The translations under genes were made by a program, and so were the position numbers. A stretch of 64,000 nucleotides of DNA from the NCBI RefSeq assembly GCF_000259255.1, contig NC_017737.1, positions 992,001 through 1,056,000 on the forward strand. The letters run 5' to 3'. Shown one piece after another: positions 51,513 to 62,488 of the stretch (position 1 is its first letter; every line of letters begins with the position of its first letter). Source of the stretch: Helicobacter cetorum MIT 00-7128. Lineage in GTDB: Bacteria; Campylobacterota; Campylobacteria; Campylobacterales; Helicobacteraceae. Below the pieces are notes generated by a model that was not told the DNA's origin, searched no databases, and saw nothing but the letters and a program-made list of their open reading frames with translations.

Positions 51513-52834
51513 GTTTCAAATATAAAGTTAAAAGAATTGTTTCATTAGCCTTGCCTTCTGGGGTAAATGCCTTTTTAGATGTATTTGTTATAGCACTTTC
51601 AGTGTTTTTTATGGGGAAGTTATCACACCATCATATTGTAGCCTTAGGGGTAGGATTACAATTTTTAATGCTCTTTTATGGGGTTAATACGATTTTATAC
51701 ACCGGCACCAACGCACAACTTTCTAGGCTTGTTGGAGCAAGAGATTTTAGTCAAATCAACTTAGCGTTTTCTTCTATTGTAATAGGAGGAGCCTTTGTGT
51801 GTTTGGGGGTGCTTATTTTTTCTTATATTCTTATTGAGCCATTTTTATTATGGATAAATTTAGATAAGGAATCTTGCGAGCTTACTCAAATTTATTTAAA
51901 GGTTTTAGTCTTTGCTCTACCAGCTATTTTTCTTAAAAATATTTTTGTGTCAGCATTAGCAAGCTTTTCGGATACTCTAACACCCTTTGTGGTGAAATTG
52001 ATTATGGTTATTTTATGCGTGTTTTTAAACCAAGCCTTAATCTTTGGTGATTTTGGTTTTAAAGAAATGGGTATCGTTGGCTCGGCGTTGGCAAATGTTA
52101 TTGTTTCTTATTTGGAATTATTTCTTTTAGCATTCTTTTTGCAATTTAAAAAATCCTCATTGAGATTTACCTTTCAATTTGATAATTCATTTTTGAAAAA
52201 CACCTTTAGGATAGGTTGGCCTGCTGGGTTTGAACGCTTTTTAACACTTTGCTCGCTTATGGTAATAGCAAAATTTATAGCTAGTTATGGGGACAAGGTG
52301 TTAGCTGGCATGCAAGTAGGTATTAGAGTGGAGACCTTTTCATTTATGCCCGGATTTGGTTTTATGATTGCTAGCATGGTGTTAGTAGGGCAAAATTTAG
52401 GAGCAAATAAGACTGAACTAGCACAAGATTATGCGCATTTGATTTTAAAGATTTCTATGGTTTTAATGGGAATTATAGGAATATTAATGGCTATTTTTGC
52501 TAGAGAATTTGCCTCTCTTTTTTCACATGACAAAGAAGTGATAGAAGTAGCTAGATATTATTTGATTGCTGTGGGTCTTTCACAAGCGCCTTTGATTGGG
52601 TATTTTGTGCTTGATGGCGTATTTAGGGGAGCGAGCATTACTAAAGTTTCGCTCTATATCAACACCTTAAGTTTATGGGGGTTAAGAATCATACCTATGT
52701 ATTTGCTTGTGCTTTATCATTTTGAAGTGGAATTTATCTTTGGTGTGATTGCAATAGAAACTTATTTGCGTGCTTTAGTCTATTATAAGGTCTTTTCAAA
52801 AGGGGTATGGAAAAGACCGGGCAAGAGAGCTTAG
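51503..52834 (+). CDS. MATE-family efflux transporter (non-canonical start proposed)
   Basis: This 12-segment MATE protein exports drugs or metabolites using an ion gradient. Conserved blocks are LPSGVNAFLDVFVIALSVFFMGKLS, with A-G and GVGLQFLMLFYGVNTILYTG, and the internal repeat IGWPAGFERFLTLCSLMVIAK. The first usual initiator, TTG 51551, would remove the basic N-terminal segment (LSFKYKVKRIVSLA) that precedes helix 1 in this family, and has no Shine-Dalgarno sequence. The frame is open back to a TAA at 51461 with no ATG, GTG or TTG. ATT 51503, with AGGGG about seven bases upstream and overlapping the antiporter stop, is the best candidate. The start remains uncertain. Confidence 0.8.
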   Translation: MRLSFKYKVKRIVSLALPSGVNAFLDVFVIALSVFFMGKLSHHHIVALGVGLQFLMLFYGVNTILYTGTNAQLSRLVGARDFSQINLAFSSIVIGGAFVCLGVLIFSYILIEPFLLWINLDKESCELTQIYLKVLVFALPAIFLKNIFVSALASFSDTLTPFVVKLIMVILCVFLNQALIFGDFGFKEMGIVGSALANVIVSYLELFLLAFFLQFKKSSLRFTFQFDNSFLKNTFRIGWPAGFERFLTLCSLMVIAKFIASYGDKVLAGMQVGIRVETFSFMPGFGFMIASMVLVGQNLGANKTELAQDYAHLILKISMVLMGIIGILMAIFAREFASLFSHDKEVIEVARYYLIAVGLSQAPLIGYFVLDGVFRGASITKVSLYINTLSLWGLRIIPMYLLVLYHFEVEFIFGVIAIETYLRALVYYKVFSKGVWKRPGKRA

Positions 52835-52839
52835 AGCAA

Positions 52840-52862
52840 TATAAGTTCAACTAACTCTTATA
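52840..52862. terminator. Candidate bidirectional terminator between MATE and dynamin-like genes
   Basis: TATAAG (52840-52845) pairs with CTTATA (52857-52862), with additional inner pairing, followed on the plus strand by ATCTTTTT. It lies in the 34-bp spacer between convergent genes. Confidence 0.5.
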
Positions 52863-52868
52863 ATCTTT

Positions 52869-54569
52869 TTACTCTATGATTTCTGCATCAATAATTTCAC
52901 CCTCTTTGACCCAATCATTGAATTGTTGTTGATAGGCTTGATAATGATTTGTTTCCTCTTCAATTATCTTGGCTCGTTCTTGCAATTCTATAAAAGTTGG
53001 AAAGAGTTTTATATAAAAATCTTCGCTATTGATAAAATCTAAGAGATTTTTTCTTTCTTCTTCAAAAAATTCCACCAATTCCTTAATACCATTTTGAAAT
53101 TTATTTTCTTCTTCTTGCTTTTTATAACTATCCCATAGTTCCATAGCTATGGAAAAAGCAGACATGATTCCATTTAGATTTTTAGTTAGCTTTTCGGCTC
53201 CCCAAGGTTTAAAATTAAGAGACTTGCCTACATTCACTCCCATGTTTTTTAATCTGCTTTTAAGGAAATTTCTACCAGCTAAAATGGTGTTTTTATTGAT
53301 AAATTTCTTAGAATTAAGCATGGCATATTGTAGAGTTTTTTTTAAGCAAGTATCTATCAATTCGTTACTATATTTTATTTCGGCGTTAAAATGTTTTTGC
53401 ATAACATCAAGCTCTAATTCAATAGAATCAACATATTTTTGAAATTCATTGTTGATTTTATTGCCAATCTTAATGGCATTTTTTCCAATCTCTTTTTCAA
53501 AAAATTCTTGAAAATTGCTTAGGCTTGTGCCTCTAGCTTGTAAAATCAAATCGCTAAAATATTTTTGAATAAATTCTCTTAGCTTGATTCTAGCTTGCTT
53601 AATCTTTTCTTTTAATTTGTCTAAGTCTTTTAGAATGGTATTTTTGCTATCTTCACGAATATCCATGGCTTCCTTTAGCTCAGCGTTTATTTTTTCATTT
53701 TCAGGGATAATTTTATGCAACACATCTCGCATAATACTTTGCTTAGTGGCTAAAACTAGAGCGTTAGCCCCACCGCTAGATTCAATTTTGGCTTGTGTGG
53801 CTGTTTGCAATAAAGCAATGTGCGATAATTTTTTAAATTCTTCTAAGTGATTGAGCCAATGTTCTAAGCCCATATCAAAGGGATTAGCTGATACGGCTAT
53901 AATAGAGAGATTTTGTTTTTCATTTTCGCTAAGATTAATGCTATCATCTAATCTTTGAATAATGCTTTCTTTTTTGATAGCATAAGAGCTTTGATAATCT
54001 TCTTCATCTTCTATATCAGCGATTTCATCAAATTTACCTAATACAAAAATGGTTCTATCCAAAAGATTGAGCGTTCTAAAAAGCCATTCTAAGTCTTCTT
54101 TATGACTTGCTTTGATAGGATTACTAGGATTCATCACATACAAGATTAAATGCGCATTACTCACATATTTTTTAGTAATATCTTTGTATTTTTCAATGTT
54201 TGCACCCGCATGCTTTTCTTTAAACCCAAAAAGTCCCGGAGTGTCAACTAACTCTATTTCATTATTCACATTATAGGTTTTGACTTCATTAGAAGATTCT
54301 TCTTGGCTAATATTCATGCTAGATTTGTCTAATTTTTCTAGCCAAGCAGCTGCAATAGAAGTCTTGCCCTCGCTAAAACCTCCAATTAAAGCCACTCTTA
54401 ATTTAGAGTTTTGCACTTCATTGATAGCATTTTGCAATTTTTCTAGCAGGTTTTTATCTATTTGAACCCCTAAATCTTGACCCTTAAGAACATAATCTTT
54501 AAGCTTAGAAAGTTTTTCTAAGCTTTTAGTTTGAGATTTTTTAAATTCTTGTAAAGTTAAATTTTGCAT
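52869..54569 (-). CDS. Dynamin-like GTPase, second member of the pair (DLP2-like)
   Basis: This 566-aa large GTPase has P-loop GGFSEGKTS (63-71), G3 LVDTPGLFG (DTPG at 109-112) and G4-like LGKFDE (177-182), followed by a long helical region typical of the bacterial dynamin stalk. It lacks a strong hydrophobic paddle, having only weakly amphipathic segments around residue 450. In Campylobacter jejuni, Cj0411/Cj0412 form such a tandem dynamin-like pair that tethers membranes; this is the closest system known to me. GAAAGGA is five bases before the ATG, and the gene starts 14 bases after the first member's stop. It can be translated independently when gene 1 is out of frame. Confidence 0.88.
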   Translation of the reverse strand: MQNLTLQEFKKSQTKSLEKLSKLKDYVLKGQDLGVQIDKNLLEKLQNAINEVQNSKLRVALIGGFSEGKTSIAAAWLEKLDKSSMNISQEESSNEVKTYNVNNEIELVDTPGLFGFKEKHAGANIEKYKDITKKYVSNAHLILYVMNPSNPIKASHKEDLEWLFRTLNLLDRTIFVLGKFDEIADIEDEEDYQSSYAIKKESIIQRLDDSINLSENEKQNLSIIAVSANPFDMGLEHWLNHLEEFKKLSHIALLQTATQAKIESSGGANALVLATKQSIMRDVLHKIIPENEKINAELKEAMDIREDSKNTILKDLDKLKEKIKQARIKLREFIQKYFSDLILQARGTSLSNFQEFFEKEIGKNAIKIGNKINNEFQKYVDSIELELDVMQKHFNAEIKYSNELIDTCLKKTLQYAMLNSKKFINKNTILAGRNFLKSRLKNMGVNVGKSLNFKPWGAEKLTKNLNGIMSAFSIAMELWDSYKKQEEENKFQNGIKELVEFFEEERKNLLDFINSEDFYIKLFPTFIELQERAKIIEEETNHYQAYQQQFNDWVKEGEIIDAEIIE

Positions 54570-54583
54570 TAAAGTCCTTTCAA

Positions 54584-56379
<1,796 letters not shown>

Positions 56380-56480
56380 AAGATTCCTTGTTGGTGTTTT
56401 CAAACTATGTTTCAAATACTAAACACTTATTGCAACGATAAAATATTAAAGAAGTCAAGAAATAGCTTTTTAAAAAACTA

Positions 56481-56510
56481 ATGGCTTATAGATTTAAATC
56501 TATAAGCCAT
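56481..56510 (-). terminator. Perfect 30-nt palindrome, terminator of ccsBA
   Basis: ATGGCTTATAGATTT and its exact complement form a 15-bp inverted repeat with no spacer. On the minus strand it is followed by TAGTTTTTT. It starts six bases beyond the ccsBA stop, so it probably separates the cytochrome c operon from the dynamin-like pair. Confidence 0.7.
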
Positions 56511-56515
56511 ATATT

Positions 56516-59350
56516 TTAAAGTTTAGGAAGTGTCAAGAAGCGTTTAAAATACGCTCCTACAACAAGTAAGAAAGTGATTGCTACAAAAGGGTATAAGAAA
56601 GTTGGTATGGGTAAGGGATCACCTGCTGCATAGCTATGCATGCCAGAGAGATAATAATTCACACCAAAATAAGTCATCAAAACTGAATAAAATCCTAGCA
56701 CGCTACTGCTTGCTAAGATAAAAGGCCAATTTTTAGAGCCTAAAAAGCGCAAATGTAATATTAAAGCATAAATAGTGATAGAAATAAGCGCCCAAGTTTC
56801 CTTGGGGTCCCAACCCCAATAGCGCCCCCATGATTCATTTGCCCAAACTCCGCCTAAGAAATTTCCTGCTGTAAGCATAAAGAGGCCTAAAATCATGCTC
56901 ATTTCATTAATGGCGCTGACTGAAAGAATGGTTTTGTCTAGGTTGTTACGCCCCTCTTTTCTCAAAATAAATAAAACTAAACTTAAAACTCCTAATACAA
57001 AACATAGCCCTAAAAAGCCATAGCTAGCTGTAATCACAGAGACATGGATATTAAGCCAATAGGATTTTAAGACTGGAACTAGATTGCCAATTTGAGGGTC
57101 CATAAAGCCTAAATGCGCTACAAAAAGCGCAATGCCGGCTAAAAAACTAGAGGCTGAGAGGGCAAGTTTAGAGCGTAAGATAATGCCTGCCATAATAGAA
57201 GCCCATGCGATATAGAGCATAGATTCATACGCATTGCTCCAAGGTGAATGCCCGCTTACATACCAGCGTAAAATCAAGCCTATGGCATGTAAAAGAGCGC
57301 ATAATATAATTGCTCCATAAAGGATTTTAGCGGTTAATGAATTTGGTGTGGTGTTTTTGATAATAGAACTAACAACTACAATAAAAAGTAATAATCCTAA
57401 AAGGATATAAGGTAAGGTTAGGCTATTAAAAAAATTTGTATGATTTAAGAAAATTTCAGAATTGATTCTTGATATAGGCAAGTAAAGTTCTTTAGAATGC
57501 TCTTGCTGATAGAGACTTAAATCTTTTAAGGTTTTTTCTACCTTGTCCCATTGATTAGTTTGCAATGCCTCATCAAAACCATTAAAAATGTTTCGCAAGA
57601 AATCTTGAGCTACTTGAGAAATATCCTTATCCTTGCTATTGACTGCCTCAATAGGAGAGAGCCAAGTCTTGGTTGCTTTATCGGGGAAAATGCGCAAAAC
57701 TTGTCCGCTAAAAAGTGAATACACTAAGTTGATACGCTCATCTACTTTTAAGACATCTTTATCAAATTCGTTACGCTCATTAGGAGATTTTTGATTAATT
57801 TCTTCAACATAATTTTGTAATTTATACCCATGGTGGTCAAATAGGTCTCTAAAGGCAATGCGCCTTTCATCTAAAGGAGTGCCTATAAGTTTGCGTAAAG
57901 CTTTTGTAGAAGTATAAATCATTCTAACACTGCGCCAATCATCAGGATAAAACATAACTCCTAGTAAAACTTGCATAGGATTTAGTCCATTGAAATTATC
58001 CTTACGCACAATTTTATGCACATATTCAATGCTAATAGTATCTAAAGGTTTGATACGCCCATCAAAATCTTGAACTTGAAGCTTTTGGAATGCTTGCAAA
58101 TGTTCTTTTGAAAAATCTCTTAAATGTTTTAAGCGCTCCAAAATAGCTTGATTGGAGTTTTCTTTGGAATCTTTAGAGAGGTTTTTGCTCTCTTGCTCTA
58201 AAGAGGGGGTATTTGAAGTTTGTTGCTTAGTGTTTGATTTTTGCCCTCCATGCATATCAATTTTTTGAGTTTCTGTAGCGTGCATATAGGGACCAGCTAG
58301 TGCTAAGGCGAGCAAAAAGCTTGCAATTTGTTGGGATTTTAGAAAGCGTGAGAGTTTTTGAAAACGCCCCTCTTTGGTAAATAAAAGCCATAACGCTCCT
58401 AAAATAAGCATTCCATAGCCTAAATATGTGGGGAGCTTGCCCGGGTCTTTATTAACAGAAAGGATAGTGCCTTTTTCATCAGTATCATAAGAAGTTTGAA
58501 AGAATCTATATCCTTTATAATCTAATACATGATTCATAAAAATCCTATAGGGTTTGATTAGAGTATTATCTAGTGCTAAGACTTCTACTTCAGAGGCGTA
58601 AGAAGAGGGACTCATAGAGCCTGCATAGCGCTCTAATTCAAAGCGTTTTAATTTGATTTTGAAAGGCAATTCAATATAGGTAGCTCCAAGACTTAGCGAG
58701 AGTTTATCGCCATTAAAATCTTGTGTTTGAGTAAGCCCCTCATTATTGTTGTTTTTGACAAGTTTAAATTCTTGGCTAACTTGATTATAAGTGGCTTTTA
58801 AAACCAAAATAGTGCTATTGTCTTTCTTGTCGGCAGTTTTTTTATAGACTTCTAAAGGCTCTAAAATAAGGGGCTTATTGTTTAGGGTTGTATGAATAGG
58901 GGTTAGGTGCTTAGAGTAAATTGAAATTTTAGACTTAAGCGAAAGGGTAGTGGTGTCATTAAGAGTGATATTTAAAAAAGTATCACTGCTTTTAAAAGCG
59001 CTTTGAGCGTCATTTTCTCGTATGTGTATCGTGCCCTCAATTCCAAAAAAGCGTGTGATTCCAGCTCCTAAAATAATTAAAATTAGCGAACTATGAAAAA
59101 AGATGCTCGCATACTTCTTGCGCTCTAAAGCTTTTGAGGCAATAAAAGTGCCTATCAGCACCACTAATAAATAGGCATGTAGGAAGTTAAACCAAGTTGT
59201 GCCATAGATAATGGCTTTACTAGCGGGTGTGCCATAATCATTCTCTATAAAAGTAGCAATAGCACAAGCGCTCGCATAGAGTGCCATTAAGGGGATAGCT
59301 ACCCAAAAAGAGGCCAATAAAAAAGAGCATAAAGCCTTGAAGTTTTTCAT
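56516..59350 (-). CDS. ccsBA: Fused cytochrome c synthase CcsBA (ResB-ResC)
   Basis: CcsBA (system II) exports heme and ligates it to apocytochrome c CxxCH motifs in the periplasm. The 944-aa protein joins an N-terminal ResB half (membrane segments FLHAYLLVVLIGTFIAS and SIFFHSSLILIILGAGITRFFG, then a large periplasmic domain) to a C-terminal ResC/CcsA half. The latter has the Trp-rich heme-binding WWD-type segment ESWGRYWGWDPKETWALI and flanking His residues (AHLGFMDPQ, HLRFLGSKNW). The natural fusion is typical of Helicobacter (HP0378). Its ATG overlaps the TAA of the thioredoxin-like gene by one base (TAATG), so the two are coupled. Confidence 0.96.
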   Translation of the reverse strand: MKNFKALCSFLLASFWVAIPLMALYASACAIATFIENDYGTPASKAIIYGTTWFNFLHAYLLVVLIGTFIASKALERKKYASIFFHSSLILIILGAGITRFFGIEGTIHIRENDAQSAFKSSDTFLNITLNDTTTLSLKSKISIYSKHLTPIHTTLNNKPLILEPLEVYKKTADKKDNSTILVLKATYNQVSQEFKLVKNNNNEGLTQTQDFNGDKLSLSLGATYIELPFKIKLKRFELERYAGSMSPSSYASEVEVLALDNTLIKPYRIFMNHVLDYKGYRFFQTSYDTDEKGTILSVNKDPGKLPTYLGYGMLILGALWLLFTKEGRFQKLSRFLKSQQIASFLLALALAGPYMHATETQKIDMHGGQKSNTKQQTSNTPSLEQESKNLSKDSKENSNQAILERLKHLRDFSKEHLQAFQKLQVQDFDGRIKPLDTISIEYVHKIVRKDNFNGLNPMQVLLGVMFYPDDWRSVRMIYTSTKALRKLIGTPLDERRIAFRDLFDHHGYKLQNYVEEINQKSPNERNEFDKDVLKVDERINLVYSLFSGQVLRIFPDKATKTWLSPIEAVNSKDKDISQVAQDFLRNIFNGFDEALQTNQWDKVEKTLKDLSLYQQEHSKELYLPISRINSEIFLNHTNFFNSLTLPYILLGLLLFIVVVSSIIKNTTPNSLTAKILYGAIILCALLHAIGLILRWYVSGHSPWSNAYESMLYIAWASIMAGIILRSKLALSASSFLAGIALFVAHLGFMDPQIGNLVPVLKSYWLNIHVSVITASYGFLGLCFVLGVLSLVLFILRKEGRNNLDKTILSVSAINEMSMILGLFMLTAGNFLGGVWANESWGRYWGWDPKETWALISITIYALILHLRFLGSKNWPFILASSSVLGFYSVLMTYFGVNYYLSGMHSYAAGDPLPIPTFLYPFVAITFLLVVGAYFKRFLTLPKL

Positions 59351-60039
59351 TAAGAGCCTTTAGAAGTTGAGTTTTGTTTGTCTTGTTCTCTTTTAAGGTC
59401 TGTTTTATACTTGATATAAGACTTTAGGTGTTGGGTAAATTCCTTATCGTTTTTGGTTTTTTTGTATTCCCCATTCCCTATAAATTCAAGCACAGCCAAA
59501 AATTGTGTTGAGGGCATATAGCCGGGCAATTCATAGATAGTTTTTCCGCTTTCATCAGAAAAGATGATAGTGGGTGTAGATTGAACGCCATAGATTTGAG
59601 CTAGTTGTTCTGTGGGCATTTTGATTTCTTTCATATCGTTTTTAGTGCCAACCTTAAAGTTGTGTAACTTAGAATAGCTAATATTGATATAGTAAGCGTT
59701 AAAATGTGTTTGAATGTAATCATGCAATTCTTTGACGTTTTTAATATCTTCTTTTAAGTGTTCGCAATATGAGCAACCATTGCGCCCAAAAATCAAAAGC
59801 ATGAGTTTGTTATTAGGAGTAATCATCTTAGTATCTAAAAAAATATCTTCTAAGCCCGCATAGCTTTTTTTATCTATATTTTCTCGCTCATTTTCTAATT
59901 CTTTAGAGCTTTGAGAGCCTGAACTTAAAAGAGTGTCATTTAGATTATCCGCACTATCTGATTTACACCCCATTAAGATGAATAGCACTAACAAAATAGC
60001 ACTAAAACTATTTTTAATAGGAAAGGAAAATTTATGCAT
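59350..60039 (-). CDS. Thioredoxin-fold thiol oxidoreductase lipoprotein (HP0377-like, CcmG/DsbC type)
   Basis: This 229-aa periplasmic lipoprotein (lipobox LLVLFILMGC, Cys25) has a thioredoxin fold: LMLLIFGRNGCSYCEHLKED with active site CSYC, and STPTIIFSDESGKTIYELPGY with the cis-Pro. HP0377 of H. pylori, in the same place before ccsBA, has been described as a reductase of apocytochrome c cysteines. Coupling to ccsBA by TAATG fits that role. The C-terminal tail is Lys/Thr-rich and probably flexible. A TATAAT element lies about 25 bases upstream. Confidence 0.9.
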   Translation of the reverse strand: MHKFSFPIKNSFSAILLVLFILMGCKSDSADNLNDTLLSSGSQSSKELENERENIDKKSYAGLEDIFLDTKMITPNNKLMLLIFGRNGCSYCEHLKEDIKNVKELHDYIQTHFNAYYINISYSKLHNFKVGTKNDMKEIKMPTEQLAQIYGVQSTPTIIFSDESGKTIYELPGYMPSTQFLAVLEFIGNGEYKKTKNDKEFTQHLKSYIKYKTDLKREQDKQNSTSKGS

Positions 60040-60061
60040 GGTATAAGACCTTTATATTGAG

Positions 60062-60067
60062 ATTATA
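60062..60067 (-). promoter_or_regulatory. Candidate -10 (TATAAT) for the thioredoxin-like/ccsBA operon
   Basis: On the minus strand a perfect TATAAT lies 23 bases upstream of the ATG of the thioredoxin-like gene, implying a short leader. Position and motif are the only evidence. Confidence 0.45.
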
Positions 60068-60126
60068 ATTTACAAAAACAAGTGTTAACACTACTTACTA
60101 CTTAAAATAATTTAACAAAGCGATAA

Positions 60127-61161
60127 TCATACTATACAATCATTTTTTTGTAAAATTTGTGATGATGATTCTTGAACCAATTCCACAATAAGCTTAGCAA
60201 ATTCTAAGGAGTCATTTAGACATGGACAAACTAAATACTCTTTAATACCTAGTCGTTTGGCCATTAAGCGGTATTGGATTTCTAACTCATAGAGCGTTTC
60301 GGAATTATCAATTGTGAAAGCTAAGGGATAAATGATAATATTAGATTTGCGATGTTCTTCTATCAAGCTTTCTGTGCTTGGCTCTAGCCATTTCATAGGC
60401 CCTAGTTTGGATTGATAAGAAAGTAATACTTTTTTAAAATTAATATTTTTCTGTTGCATTAATTCTTTTAATAAGCTTACATGGTGTTCGCATTCTTTTT
60501 GGTAAGTATCGCCCGCATCAATAATGCTTTGAGGTAAGCCATGCACGGAAAAAATCAGCGTAAAATCTTCGCTCTTTTGCCCTTTTAAGGTGGCTAAAAT
60601 TGTGTCTAAAATAATCTCATTGAGTTTGGGAGCTGTGTAAAATCGCTCTATGACTCGCACTTTAGGGCGAAAGCCTTCTATAGATTTGAGCGCTTTAAAA
60701 GCGTCATTAAAACTAGAAAGAGTGGTAGTGCTAGAGTATTGTGGATACATAGAAAATAACACTAAGCTGTCTATCTCTTTTGAAACTAAGTCTTGTAAAA
60801 CCATAGGTGCATAAGGAGGAGTATAGCGCATAGCATAGGTATAAAAGCGTGAAGAATCTAATTCATTCAAGCGCTTGGTAAGGGCGAATGTAATGGGGGT
60901 TAAGGGGGACTTTCCACCTAATTTTTCATAGATTTTTTTGGATTTTTCTACCCGAGCATTAACTATCATTTTACCAACCATTTTACGCATAAAATTATTT
61001 TTAATGGTAAGTATACAAGGGTCATCAAACATGTTTTTTAAAAATACTTCTACTTCATAAAGGCTGTTTGGCCCCCCCATGTTTAAAAGAATGACCGCCT
61101 CTTTAGGGGATTTCATTGCACTGCTATTTAAATTATAATTATTTTCATTAGATAAACTCAT
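60127..61161 (-). CDS. hemH: Ferrochelatase
   Basis: HemH inserts ferrous iron into protoporphyrin IX, the last step of heme synthesis. The 344-aa protein has [19 protein letters not shown] at the N-terminus, YPQYSSTTT, the catalytic His in [17 protein letters not shown] and the conserved Glu in [17 protein letters not shown]. It supplies heme to the neighbouring CcsBA system. Its leader and promoter overlap those of the divergent membrane-protein gene (54-bp spacer). A C7 run at 61072-61078 lies in the GGPNS codons. Confidence 0.95.
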   Translation of the reverse strand: MSLSNENNYNLNSSAMKSPKEAVILLNMGGPNSLYEVEVFLKNMFDDPCILTIKNNFMRKMVGKMIVNARVEKSKKIYEKLGGKSPLTPITFALTKRLNELDSSRFYTYAMRYTPPYAPMVLQDLVSKEIDSLVLFSMYPQYSSTTTLSSFNDAFKALKSIEGFRPKVRVIERFYTAPKLNEIILDTILATLKGQKSEDFTLIFSVHGLPQSIIDAGDTYQKECEHHVSLLKELMQQKNINFKKVLLSYQSKLGPMKWLEPSTESLIEEHRKSNIIIYPLAFTIDNSETLYELEIQYRLMAKRLGIKEYLVCPCLNDSLEFAKLIVELVQESSSQILQKNDCIV

Positions 61162-61168
61162 TGTCGCA

Positions 61169-61177
61169 TGATAGAAT
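61169..61177 (+). promoter_or_regulatory. Candidate extended -10 (TGATAGAAT) for the membrane protein-rsmE operon
   Basis: TGATAGAAT exactly fits TGnTAnAAT on the plus strand, 39 bases before the ATG at 61216. Confidence 0.55.
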
Positions 61178-61215
61178 AATAGAGTTAATCAAAATAACAA
61201 AAAAGGGAAAATTAG

Positions 61216-61644
61216 ATGTTTGGAATTGATTTTCAGGCTCTTTTGTCGCCAAATAATGTTATGGCACAATCTTTATTGATTCATATTATATTTGCATCTT
61301 TATTGGTTATTGCTTTTATCATTAATCTCTACACCCTTTATAGGGAGAAGAATTTTATTAAGCTTAATAGGAAAATCTATCTTGTTATGCCAGCAATTTA
61401 TATTCTTTTAAGTATTGCGTTTTTAAGTGGAATTTTTATTTGGGCTATGCAACAATTTGAATTTTCTTGGAAAGCAAGCTTAATGTTGGCAGTATTTTTA
61501 ATGGTGTTAGTGGCTGAAATTAAGCGTCATAAAAGCGTGAAATTTGCTATTACTAGAGAGGTTCGCATGCAAAATTATGTTATAAAAACCAAAATACTTT
61601 ATTTTATTGAAGTGTTAGCAATTGTTATGCTTATGGTGTTTTGA
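61216..61644 (+). CDS. Four-helix inner membrane protein (HP0375-like)
   Basis: This 142-aa protein has four hydrophobic segments (about 17-40, 55-76, 85-105 and 122-141; for example LLIHIIFASLLVIAFIINLY and LVMPAIYILLSIAFLSGIFI). No catalytic or binding motif is recognised. A His near the first segment and the location between hemH and rsmE would be compatible with a heme- or respiration-linked role, but this is only context. The rsmE ATG follows its TGA directly, so the two genes form an operon. Confidence 0.75.
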   Translation: MFGIDFQALLSPNNVMAQSLLIHIIFASLLVIAFIINLYTLYREKNFIKLNRKIYLVMPAIYILLSIAFLSGIFIWAMQQFEFSWKASLMLAVFLMVLVAEIKRHKSVKFAITREVRMQNYVIKTKILYFIEVLAIVMLMVF

Positions 61645-62325
61645 ATGCGCTTTGTTTATCATTCTTTAGCTAAAGAGCCTACTTTAAAAATTGAGGGCGA
61701 GAGTTATACGCATTTGTATCGCTCAAGGCGTGTAAAAAATATGAGTTTGTTAGATTTGCGAAACCTAAAAGATAAATTTTTATACACCTATAAACATATA
61801 GAAATCACTAAAAAATACGCCCTTTTAGAGCTAATAGAGCAAAAAGAACTAGAGGTTATTCCCTCTAAAAAAGCGCATTTGATTTTAAGCGTGATTGAGT
61901 TAAAAAGCATTGAAAAGATTTTACCTTTTCTTAATCAGCTAGGCGTAAGCAAGCTTAGTTTGTTTTATGCTGATTTCAGCCAACATAATGAGCGTTTGGA
62001 TAGTGCTAAAATGGAGCGTTTTGAAAAAATTTTGATTAATTCTTGTGAGCAATGTGGGCGTAGCGATTTAATGGAATTAGAGGTGCTTAAAAATTTAAAG
62101 GAAGTGCTAATGGCTTATCCTAAAGCAAGTATTTTGGATTTTAATGGTGAAAAATTGCAAACAAGTTTGAATGCTGAAAATGGCATTATCATAGGACCTG
62201 AAGGGGGATTTAGCGAGCAAGAAAGAGAGCGATTTAAAACACATAGAATTTATAGCGCTCCTATGCCTATGGTGCTAAAATCTGAGAGTGCATGCGTATT
62301 TGTAGCAAGCTTGGCGCAGGTTTAG
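61645..62325 (+). CDS. rsmE: 16S rRNA (uracil1498-N3)-methyltransferase
   Basis: RsmE methylates N3 of U1498 in 16S rRNA. The 226-aa SPOUT protein has an N-terminal PUA-like domain (HLYRSRRVKNMSLLDLRN) and the C-terminal knot with INSCEQCGRSDLMELEVL, IIIGPEGGFSEQERE (SAM-binding loop) and a final MVLKSESACVFVASL. These are the standard RsmE motifs (P-GG, then L-R-ETA, here LKSESA). A hairpin terminator follows 14 bases downstream. Confidence 0.94.
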   Translation: MRFVYHSLAKEPTLKIEGESYTHLYRSRRVKNMSLLDLRNLKDKFLYTYKHIEITKKYALLELIEQKELEVIPSKKAHLILSVIELKSIEKILPFLNQLGVSKLSLFYADFSQHNERLDSAKMERFEKILINSCEQCGRSDLMELEVLKNLKEVLMAYPKASILDFNGEKLQTSLNAENGIIIGPEGGFSEQERERFKTHRIYSAPMPMVLKSESACVFVASLAQV

Positions 62326-62338
62326 ATGGGTGAAATTA

Positions 62339-62358
62339 AAATAGTTCAACTATTTTTA
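62339..62358 (+). terminator. Rho-independent terminator of rsmE
   Basis: AAAATAGT (62339-62346) and ACTATTTT (62350-62357) form an 8-bp stem with a three-base loop followed by T residues, 14 bases after the rsmE stop. Confidence 0.55.
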
Positions 62359-62488
62359 AAGAAATACTGAAACACTCAATGGAATTTTTTTACCAATGCT
62401 AAAAAATTGCGATAATTAATTGAGAGCTATTTTTTGATTTGCAAGCGATTTTTGATCGTATGTTTTTATTTTTTATGTTAGCAAACTA

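Noticed and set aside
61072-61078. Run of seven C in hemH as a slippage site
   Set aside because: It encodes the conserved GGP motif of ferrochelatase, and an essential gene is unlikely to be switched; the length is too short to be convincing.
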